Shown here: piece by piece, positions 1 to 5,308 of the stretch
Numbering within the stretch: the stretch's first letter is position 1
Layout of the letters: each line of letters starts with the position of its first letter
Assembly: GCA_002728725.1 (NCBI GenBank)
Contig: PBVS01000030.1
Span: 1 to 5,308 of the forward strand
From: Woeseiaceae bacterium
GTDB taxonomy: Bacteria > Pseudomonadota > Gammaproteobacteria > Steroidobacterales > Woeseiaceae
DNA length: 5,308 bases
Direction of reading: 5' to 3'
Translations under genes and position numbers: made by a program
Notes under the pieces: model-generated
Database searches by the model: none
Seen by the model: only the letters and a program-made list of their open reading frames with translations
What the model was told of the DNA's origin: nothing

Positions 1-1857
1 AAGGCAATAACACGTCGTGACTTTGTTTATGGGTCATCTTTGATTATGGGTGCAACATATACTGGGATCAGTGGAGGAGCTGAAAATACAAACGATACTT
101 ATTCCTTTGATGTTGATTCCAGCTGGTATGGGCCCGGAGGAGTTGGAGATTATGCAAGCTCTCATGGGAATAATCCTGAATTAATTAAAGCTGCTCATAA
201 AATTCGATCTGGTCGCTATGAAACAGAATTATCTGAAGCAAATGATACTGGAGAAGAATTCGATCTTGTTGTTGTTGGAGGTGGATTTTCTGGCCTCTCT
301 GCCGCTTACCATTTTAATAGAATTAACCCCTCTAGCCGTGTTCTTATAATAGATAATCATCCAATATTTGGTGGAGAGGCAAAACGAAACGATTTTATTG
401 TTGATGGGTATCATATTTCAGGGCCACAGGGTTCTAATGACTTTGCATTACCAACAATAAATGGCGGTCCTGATGATTATTTTTCAGCACTGAATATGCC
501 AAGAGAGTTCGAATATCAAATACCAGAAGGCGCAGCTTCTGAAATGCGAATTCCTATTGATAATTTTGATCATATGACATGGTATGAACATAAGTTTGAT
601 GCCGGCCATTTCTTTAGAGGGGCTAAAACACCTTGGGTCAAGGATGTCTGGGATAGCGGTTTAAATTCAACCCCATGGAGTTCAGAACTTAAGCAAGCTT
701 TCACCAGAGTTCGAGCAATCAACATTACTGAAAACAAAAAACATAATAATGACCAATGGTTAGATTCTATAACCTTAAAATCCTATTATGAAAATGTATT
801 AGGCATGCCTCCAGAGATTACTTCATTCTATGATCCAATAATGGCAAGTATCATAGGATTTGGATGCGATGCCCTCAGTGCATACTGGGGGAAATATTTT
901 GAGATGCCAGGCTTTTTAAAAACAAGCCAAATAGAAGCACCTTTTTTGCAAAGTTTCCCTGGTGGCAACACGGGAATAGCCAGGCACTTTATAAAGAAAT
1001 TAATTCCCAATTCAATTAAGGGAAACACTTTTGAAGATATATTATTCAATCCAGTCAATTTCAGTCAGCTAGATAAGGAAGTTAATCCAATCCGTATGCG
1101 TCTGAACTCAACGGCTGTCAACGTTCAACACATTGGTAAAGGCAGTGATCATGAGGGCGTTGAGGTGATTTATAATAATAAAAATAAACTTTATAAAATA
1201 AAATCAAAAACAGTCGTTATGGCTTCTGGAGGGTGGGTAAATAGAAGGATTCTCAGAGATTTGCCAGCAAAGTACCATGAGGCTTACAATAAAATTAATC
1301 ATTCTCCTGTACTTGTTGCCAATGTGGCTCTCACAAATTGGCGTTTCCTCGAAAGATTAGGCATATCAGCTGCCTTCTGGACGGAAGGTATCGGATTTAC
1401 CTGCAATATTCGAAGACCTATGATTGTAGGAGGCAACTCTCAACCATTGGATCCAGATAAACCAATTGTGATGACTTTTTATATTCCAATAATTAAGCCT
1501 GGATTAAATGCGAGAGAACAGGGTGCACTATGCAGAGCTGAGCTCCTCACAAAGTCATTTATTGATTATGAAAGAGAGATACGAGAACAAATGACATCAA
1601 TGTTTTCTGCAGGCGGTTTTGACCCGACAAGAGATATTGCCGGCATTATATTAAACCGCTGGGGTCATGCTTATGTTAATCCTGGTTTAAACTTCATACA
1701 CACAAAAGACGGAAGTGAAACTCCATCTGATATCCTTAGACAATCATATGGAAGGATTGCAATAGGACATTCGGAACTTAAAGGGCATCAATACTGGAAT
1801 GGAGCAGCTGGTGAGGGAAGACGTGCTGCAGAGAGTTTAATTGATCGTTATTTTTGA
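1..1857 (+). CDS. Tat-exported spermidine-dehydrogenase-like FAD oxidoreductase, 5' end outside window
   Basis: The frame is open from base 1 to the TGA at 1855-1857, giving 618 visible residues. TTG at 40 and ATG at 46 could serve as starts, but both would cut off a twin-arginine motif (ITRRDFVYG, residues 3-11), so the true start is probably a short way upstream. A dinucleotide-binding fold follows: hydrophobic strand plus GGGFSG (residues 93-98), an acidic residue ending the second strand (D118) and GGEAKRNDF just after it. TVVMASGG (about 404-411) and GRIAIGHSEL near the C-terminus (584-593) fit the remaining FAD-contact segments of this fold. Order, length and the Tat motif resemble Pseudomonas spermidine dehydrogenase SpdH (about 620 residues), which oxidises spermidine to 1,3-diaminopropane and 4-aminobutanal and is reported to carry heme b as well as FAD. 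I cannot assign heme ligands here. Periplasmic location is inferred from the Tat motif. The family has many uncharacterised relatives, so the substrate is uncertain; the FAD-oxidoreductase call is firm, the polyamine call is moderate. Confidence 0.85.
   Translation, partial: KAITRRDFVYGSSLIMGATYTGISGGAENTNDTYSFDVDSSWYGPGGVGDYASSHGNNPELIKAAHKIRSGRYETELSEANDTGEEFDLVVVGGGFSGLSAAYHFNRINPSSRVLIIDNHPIFGGEAKRNDFIVDGYHISGPQGSNDFALPTINGGPDDYFSALNMPREFEYQIPEGAASEMRIPIDNFDHMTWYEHKFDAGHFFRGAKTPWVKDVWDSGLNSTPWSSELKQAFTRVRAINITENKKHNNDQWLDSITLKSYYENVLGMPPEITSFYDPIMASIIGFGCDALSAYWGKYFEMPGFLKTSQIEAPFLQSFPGGNTGIARHFIKKLIPNSIKGNTFEDILFNPVNFSQLDKEVNPIRMRLNSTAVNVQHIGKGSDHEGVEVIYNNKNKLYKIKSKTVVMASGGWVNRRILRDLPAKYHEAYNKINHSPVLVANVALTNWRFLERLGISAAFWTEGIGFTCNIRRPMIVGGNSQPLDPDKPIVMTFYIPIIKPGLNAREQGALCRAELLTKSFIDYEREIREQMTSMFSAGGFDPTRDIAGIILNRWGHAYVNPGLNFIHTKDGSETPSDILRQSYGRIAIGHSELKGHQYWNGAAGEGRRAAESLIDRYF
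10..81 (+). other. Twin-arginine (Tat) signal peptide region
   Basis: The codons at 10-27 read T-R-R-D-F-V, a good match to the S/T-R-R-x-F-L-K Tat consensus. They are followed by a moderately hydrophobic, Gly/Ser/Ala-rich stretch (about residues 9-27) with no charged residue until Glu28. This is the expected n-region/h-region layout for export of a folded cofactor-containing protein. No clear A-x-A cleavage site is seen, so the segment may be cleaved after GGA or stay as an anchor. SpdH-like proteins commonly begin with the same ITRRDF pattern. Confidence 0.7.
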
Positions 1858-1897
1858 TACGAGCAAGCAATCAAATCAATATTTTGGAATAAAGATA

Positions 1898-1925
1898 TTG
1901 CGTAAATTGTAATACTGTATATAAT
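1898..1925 (+). promoter_or_regulatory. Predicted sigma-70 promoter of lexA
   Basis: A perfect TATAAT -10 hexamer lies at 1920-1925. TTGCGT at 1898-1903, matching the first three bases of the TTGACA -35 element, precedes it by 16 bp. Transcription would start near 1932, giving a leader of about 34 bases before the lexA ATG. The -10 element lies inside the first SOS box and the predicted start falls at the beginning of the second, so bound LexA should block RNA polymerase directly. The position is predicted by eye only. Confidence 0.65.
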
Positions 1926-1930
1926 TACAT
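1915..1930 (+). promoter_or_regulatory. SOS box 1 (LexA operator) of lexA
   Basis: CTGTATATAATTACAT matches the E. coli SOS box CTGTATATATATACAG at 13 of 16 positions. The left half-site (CTGTATATA) is perfect. The right half ends in CAT where CAG is expected. The box covers the predicted -10 element, the usual arrangement for autorepression of lexA. Confidence 0.8.
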
Positions 1931-1946
1931 GTGTTTTTATATACAG
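1931..1946 (+). promoter_or_regulatory. SOS box 2 (LexA operator) of lexA
   Basis: GTGTTTTTATATACAG matches the SOS consensus at 13 of 16 positions. Here the right half-site (TATATACAG) is perfect and the left half starts with GTG in place of CTG. It directly abuts box 1 with no spacer and covers the predicted transcription start. Two boxes before lexA are also known in E. coli, where 5 bp separate them. Confidence 0.75.
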
Positions 1947-1965
1947 TATATTAGATCTTTACACC

Positions 1966-2577
1966 ATGAATGATTTGACTCCAAAACAACGTATCGTCCT
2001 GAATATGATAAGAGATTTTATGGATGAATACGGTATACCTCCCACGAGGATGGAAATTGCGACTGAGCTAAAATTTAAATCACCCAACTCTGCAGAAGAG
2101 CACTTGAGAGCACTTCAGAAAAAAGGTGTAATTGAATTGATAAAATCCTCGTCCAGAGGAATAAGACTCAAAGATTCATTAAGAGAGCAGATTGGTCTTC
2201 CATTAATAGGGCAGGTAGCAGCAGGAAATCCAGTATTTGCAGAAGAAAATTTTGAATCTTATGTGAATATTGATCCGAATTACTTTAGTCCGAAGCCTCA
2301 TTATTTGCTTAGGATAAATGGAATGAGCATGAAAGATGCTGGTATTTTTGACAATGATATTGTTGCTGTTCATAGAACCAGTGAAATAAGAAGTCGTCAA
2401 ATTGTTGTAGCCAGAATAAATGATGAGGTTACTGTAAAAAGATATACTCAAAATAACTCGATAGTCACATTGCTCCCTGAAAATGATGAATTTTTACCAA
2501 TCAATGTTGATCTGGAATCAGAAGAAATGGTTATAGAGGGCGTAGTAGTTGGGGTGCTTAGATCAAATGTTGAATAA
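1966..2577 (+). CDS. lexA: LexA repressor (SOS response regulator, self-cleaving)
   Basis: The product is 203 residues, about the length of E. coli LexA (202). The N-terminal winged helix (about 1-70) carries the family landmarks LTPKQ, GIPPTRMEIA, SPNSAEEHLRAL, KKGVIE and SRGIRL. The self-cleavage site is Ala86-Gly87 (IGQVAAG). The C-terminal S24-type peptidase domain has the catalytic Ser121 in GMSMKD and Lys158 in DEVTVKR, each two positions beyond the E. coli residues (Ser119, Lys156). Nothing essential is missing. As a dimer in the cytoplasm it represses DNA-repair genes, and activated RecA filaments on single-stranded DNA trigger its cleavage. Self-regulation is shown by the two SOS boxes over its promoter. 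The ATG at 1966 gives the canonical LTxxQ start; no convincing Shine-Dalgarno sequence precedes it. No SOS gene such as dinF or sulA follows: the next gene is convergent, 2 bases past the stop, so lexA is probably monocistronic. Confidence 0.97.
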   Translation: MNDLTPKQRIVLNMIRDFMDEYGIPPTRMEIATELKFKSPNSAEEHLRALQKKGVIELIKSSSRGIRLKDSLREQIGLPLIGQVAAGNPVFAEENFESYVNIDPNYFSPKPHYLLRINGMSMKDAGIFDNDIVAVHRTSEIRSRQIVVARINDEVTVKRYTQNNSIVTLLPENDEFLPINVDLESEEMVIEGVVVGVLRSNVE

Positions 2578-2579
2578 CT

Positions 2580-3794
2580 CTAAGCAATTAGATTATTAAT
2601 TTCGAAAATAGGAAGAAGGATAGCCAGAACAATCAAAAGAACAATGATTGCCATTATTACTACTGTTAGAGGTTGAAGTATACCCAGTAAAGATTCAATG
2701 GTATTTTTGAATTCTTCTTCTTGATTTTCGGTGGCTTTATCGAGCATTTCCTCTAATTTCCCGCTTTTTTCTCCGCTCGCTATCATGTATATCATCATTG
2801 AAGGGAATAAATTTTTCGAGGACAAAGATTTGCTAATTGACTCTCCTTCACTGACTCTCGTTACTGTCTCAATGGCTGTATTTCTCATTGGCACATTTAT
2901 TATGACTTCTGCTGATATTTTTAGTGCGTCCAAAATCGGCACACCGCTTGCTGAGAGGGTACTGAGTGTTTGCATATACCTTGCACTATTAGAATTCATG
3001 ATTAGTTTACCGAAGATAGGTATATTTAATAATAAATTATGACACCACATTTTTACTTCTTTTTTTTGTAACATAATATTTGCCCCAGCAATCAAAGCTA
3101 AAACTAATAGAGCTATCACTATAAATTGATCTCTTATAAATTCGCTAATAACTATCACCGCTTGTGTAATGATAGGCAAATCTTGATCAAAATTTTCAAA
3201 TATATATATTACTTTGGGCACTACGTAAACCAACATAAAAGAAATAACTAAAACGGATGTAATGATCAATGCTGAAGGGTAAATAAGTGCATTTTTTATT
3301 GATTGCTGAAGTTTATTTTTTGATTCAATATAATCTGCCAGTCTTTTTAGTACTAATCCTAGATTTCCAGAGTTTTCTCCAGCAGCTAGAGTTTTTATGT
3401 AGATACCTGGAAAAGAGTCAGGGTATTCAGCGAAGCTGTCAGAAAGAGAATATCCCTCCATAATTTTAGAATGAATATCAAGTATTATATTTTTCTGATA
3501 TCGTTTTTTTTGCTGATTTTCGATTGAAATCAAAGCTTCTGTTAAAGGAATACCAGATTCAATAAGCGTGGCAAACTGTCTTGTAAAAAGGGCTAGTTCA
3601 GTTGTATTAAATTTCTTTCTATTAAAGGTAATTTTCTTGGTGTAACTTTGATTATTCTTCACTCTAATTATAGATATAGGGTGCAAACCTCTCTCTCTTA
3701 GTATCACTCTAATATGCTTTTCATTGTCTCCCTCGATGGATCCATTCATTTCTGAGCCATCATTTTTAACTGCTGTATATTCGTACGCTGGCAT
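2580..3794 (-). CDS. gspF: Type II secretion system inner-membrane platform protein GspF
   Basis: GspF is the polytopic inner-membrane protein of the type II secretion platform; it contacts the GspE ATPase and helps add or turn the pseudopilus. The 404 residues match the usual length. The N-terminus (MPAYEYTAVKNDG, then GDNEKHIRVILRERGLHPI) is typical of GspF. Two related T2SSF domains follow, about 68-191 and 271-392. Each contains the repeated signature pair: SGIPLTEAL with AAGENSGNLGLVLKRLADY, and SGVPILDAL with ASGEKSGKLEEMLDKATE. Three membrane segments are visible at about 174-193, 223-242 and 373-395, and the ending LPIFEINNLIA is also typical. The gene starts 8 bases after the gspE stop, so translational coupling is likely; I see no clear Shine-Dalgarno sequence. 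Its stop faces the lexA stop across 2 bases, so no gspG follows in this direction. PilC of type IV pili is the main alternative, but the N-terminus and the paired GspE favour GspF. Confidence 0.93.
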   Translation of the reverse strand: MPAYEYTAVKNDGSEMNGSIEGDNEKHIRVILRERGLHPISIIRVKNNQSYTKKITFNRKKFNTTELALFTRQFATLIESGIPLTEALISIENQQKKRYQKNIILDIHSKIMEGYSLSDSFAEYPDSFPGIYIKTLAAGENSGNLGLVLKRLADYIESKNKLQQSIKNALIYPSALIITSVLVISFMLVYVVPKVIYIFENFDQDLPIITQAVIVISEFIRDQFIVIALLVLALIAGANIMLQKKEVKMWCHNLLLNIPIFGKLIMNSNSARYMQTLSTLSASGVPILDALKISAEVIINVPMRNTAIETVTRVSEGESISKSLSSKNLFPSMMIYMIASGEKSGKLEEMLDKATENQEEEFKNTIESLLGILQPLTVVIMAIIVLLIVLAILLPIFEINNLIA

Positions 3795-3802
3795 TTATTT
3801 GG

Positions 3803-5290
3803 TCAATCGTTTTGCGTTACTCGAAGAATTTCATCTAATGTAGTGACTCCAGAGAGAACCTTGTTTTTGCCATCTTCTCTTATGCTGGGATTGTTTTTTC
3901 TTATATATTTCTCAATTTCTCTCTCACTGGCACCTTCATGAATAAGCTCTCTCACGTTGTCATCAACTTGCAGTAATTCATAAATACCGGTCCTTCCAGA
4001 AAACCCAGATGCTCCATCTGCATGATAGATAATTGGTGGATCAGAAGGATTGATTCCGAGGGTTTCACATTCATAAGATTTAGCTTCTTTTGATTTTTTT
4101 GTTGATGGGTTAAGAACTCTGACCAATCTCTGTGCTATAACACCAATGAGAGTTGACGATATCAGATATGGCTCAATACCCATGTCTCTTAGTCTTGTTA
4201 TAGCGCCTACTGAAGTATTGGTGTGTAGTGTCGCCATTACTAGATGGCCTGTTAAGCTAGCTTGAATAGCAATTTCAGCTGTCTCAAGATCACGTATCTC
4301 TCCAATCATTACAACATCTGGATCTTGTCTGAGTATAGCCCTCAAACCCTTTGCGAAGGTCATATCAATTTTTTTGTTAACTTGTGTTTGCCCAATACCA
4401 TCTATCAAATACTCAACTGGATCTTCTACTGTCATGATATTTCTTGTGTTGTCATTAATCCTCTCAAGGGCAGCATAAAGTGTCGTTGTCTTGCCTGAAC
4501 CTGTTGGTCCTGTTACAAGTAATATTCCGTGTGGTTTTTGAATTAAACTATCAATTGAGATTAGTGTTTTTTCTTCCATGCCAAGTGATGAGATATCTAA
4601 TCTACCAGCTTGCTTATCCAGTAATCTCATGACTACTCGCTCACCATGACCAGAAGGTATTGTTGAAACTCTTATATCAACTGATCTTCCAGCGATGGCA
4701 AGAGAAATTCTTCCGTCCTGAGGGAGCCTTTTCTCTGCGATATCAAGCTTAGACATGACTTTTATTCTAGATACTATGAGTGAAGTTAAAGCTTTTTTTG
4801 TGTCTAGAATTTCTTGTAAGACTCCATCTATTCTGTATCTTACAGTTAGCCTATTATCATATGGTTCTATGTGAATGTCTGAAGCCTTATTTTTGAGCGC
4901 TTCTGTCAATATCGCATTAATGAATTTTATTATTGGTGCATCATTATCGCTATCCAATAAGTCAGCAGGCTCAGGAAGATCCTCGGCTAAACTCAATAAG
5001 TCATCATCATCTTTTATTTCATTCGCGATATCTAGATTTGATGTTGATGATTCTTCATATATTTCACGAAGTAATTTATCGAATTCATTGCTCGTTGCTT
5101 CATTTAAGCTTATTGGGCTACCAATAAATCGTCTCGTCTCGACAATTTGCTCTGCTTTAATATCACCATGATAATAAACCTGCACTATATTATCTTTGGA
5201 TGAGGTTATCAGAATCTTATTTTTTTTAGCATAAGAGTAAGGAAGCTTATCAATATGGAATGAATTTGAATTATCACCGTTTGTATTCAT
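3803..5290 (-). CDS. gspE: Type II secretion system ATPase GspE
   Basis: GspE is the cytoplasmic hexameric ATPase that powers pseudopilus assembly in type II secretion and docks on GspL and GspF. The 495 residues match the family. In order: an N1E domain (about 12-90, with LPYSYAKKNKILI), an acidic linker (92-117), an N2E domain with the Asp box (SDIHIEPYDNRLTVRYRIDG, 137-156), Walker A GPTGSGKT (261-268, Lys267), Walker B region (DPDVVMIGEIRD, 323-334, Glu331) and His box (LTGHLVMATLHTN, 346-358). All catalytic landmarks are intact. The oddity is the C-terminal region (about 393-432), where most GspE and PilB proteins have a CxxC...CxxC zinc motif. Here the positions read LNPSTK and HADGAS, and the only cysteine in the protein is Cys408. 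The downstream GRTGIYELL block and the VRELIHEGASEREIE segment are normal, so this is loss of zinc binding within an otherwise sound protein. The ATG at 5290 gives the expected N-terminus. It is probably co-transcribed with gspF. Confidence 0.95.
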   Translation of the reverse strand: MNTNGDNSNSFHIDKLPYSYAKKNKILITSSKDNIVQVYYHGDIKAEQIVETRRFIGSPISLNEATSNEFDKLLREIYEESSTSNLDIANEIKDDDDLLSLAEDLPEPADLLDSDNDAPIIKFINAILTEALKNKASDIHIEPYDNRLTVRYRIDGVLQEILDTKKALTSLIVSRIKVMSKLDIAEKRLPQDGRISLAIAGRSVDIRVSTIPSGHGERVVMRLLDKQAGRLDISSLGMEEKTLISIDSLIQKPHGILLVTGPTGSGKTTTLYAALERINDNTRNIMTVEDPVEYLIDGIGQTQVNKKIDMTFAKGLRAILRQDPDVVMIGEIRDLETAEIAIQASLTGHLVMATLHTNTSVGAITRLRDMGIEPYLISSTLIGVIAQRLVRVLNPSTKKSKEAKSYECETLGINPSDPPIIYHADGASGFSGRTGIYELLQVDDNVRELIHEGASEREIEKYIRKNNPSIREDGKNKVLSGVTTLDEILRVTQND

Positions 5291-5308
5291 CTGAAGATGC
5301 TATTGATT
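5287..5308 (-). CDS. Possible 3' tail of an upstream gene overlapping gspE by 4 bases
   Basis: On the minus strand, a frame entering from the right edge reads I-N-S-I-F-R and stops at TGA (5289-5287), which overlaps the gspE ATG as ATGA. Such 4-base overlaps are common within operons, and gspD or gspC often precedes gspE in type II secretion clusters. Only six sense codons are visible, so neither coding status nor identity can be shown; gspD is a guess from gene order. Confidence 0.3.

Larger units (their letters stand above)
1912..1949. repeat. 38-bp inverted repeat spanning the double lexA operator
   Basis: The arms ATACTGTATATAA (1912-1924) and TTATATACAGTAT (1937-1949) are exact reverse complements over 13 bases, separated by 12 bases. 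The symmetry centre (between 1930 and 1931) is exactly the junction of the two SOS boxes. The good half-site of each box therefore faces outward and the degenerate half-sites face inward. The stem is A+T rich with no T-tract directly after it, so I read it as a protein-binding palindrome and not as a terminator. Confidence 0.8.

Noticed and set aside
229..414. Minus-strand open frame within the flavoprotein gene
   Set aside because: It lies wholly inside a strongly conserved coding region, and its product is low-complexity with no recognisable domain.
1877..1900. CAATAT...ATATTG inverted repeat after the flavoprotein gene as a terminator
   Set aside because: The arms are only 6 bases, all A+T except one pair, with a 12-base loop and no following T-tract. 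It overlaps the predicted -35 element and is probably chance in A+T-rich DNA.
1912..1949. The large palindrome as a hairpin terminator or a divergent promoter
   Set aside because: The stem has very few G-C pairs and no T-run after it. The minus-strand TATAAA in the right arm lacks a convincing -35 element and would only transcribe antisense into the flavoprotein gene. Its match to SOS boxes explains the symmetry.
2731..3042. Plus-strand open frame opposite gspF
   Set aside because: It is antisense to the conserved second T2SSF domain and its product resembles no known family.
4875..5171. Plus-strand open frames opposite the gspE N-terminal region
   Set aside because: They are Ser- or His-rich mirror translations of the GspE N-terminal domain and acidic linker, with no start signal or domain of their own.
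5220..5227. Run of eight A (coding strand) early in gspE, with similar runs at 3060-3067 and 3494-3501 in gspF, as phase-variation switches
   Set aside because: Such runs are expected in A+T-rich genes coding for Lys-Lys stretches, and all are in frame. Nothing else points to phase variation.
2580..5290. Assignment of the ATPase/membrane pair as type IV pilus PilB/PilC
   Set aside because: The ATPase is 495 residues with a GspE-type N-terminus and ending, shorter than usual PilB, and the membrane protein has a GspF-type N-terminus. No pilD or pilin gene is adjacent.

Overview
The window reads as chromosomal DNA from an AT-rich proteobacterium, most likely a gammaproteobacterium. The best evidence is the LexA protein, which follows the Escherichia coli LexA pattern almost block by block, and the operator in front of it, which is of the CTG-N10-CAG (E. 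coli) type. Genus cannot be set from the sequence alone. The high A+T content and the absence of clear Shine-Dalgarno sequences before the visible starts would suit a small-genome, possibly marine lineage, but that is inference.

Layout: (1) Positions 1-1857, plus strand: the 3' nearly complete part of a gene for a spermidine-dehydrogenase-like FAD oxidoreductase. Its frame is open to the left edge and starts with a twin-arginine (Tat) motif, so the true start lies outside the window. (2) Positions 1858-1965: a 108-base intergenic stretch holding the lexA promoter and an operator made of two SOS boxes that abut, together forming a 38-bp palindrome. (3) Positions 1966-2577, plus strand: lexA, complete, with cleavage site and Ser/Lys dyad intact. 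(4) Positions 5290 to 2580, minus strand: gspE then gspF, the cytoplasmic ATPase and inner-membrane platform protein of a type II secretion system, 8 bases apart. (5) At the right edge, a few codons that may be the end of another gene overlapping gspE by 4 bases.

How the parts relate: gspE and gspF form one transcription unit and their products work together at the inner membrane. lexA is its own unit under self-repression and converges on gspF with only 2 bases between stop codons. The flavoprotein gene is upstream of lexA in the same direction but has no evident functional link to it. The window holds no RNA genes, mobile elements or CRISPR arrays that I can see. No wholly new system is evident. 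The points most worth a second look are the unusual geometry of the lexA operator, the complete loss of the four zinc-binding cysteines in GspE, and the gsp unit ending at gspF instead of running on into gspG.
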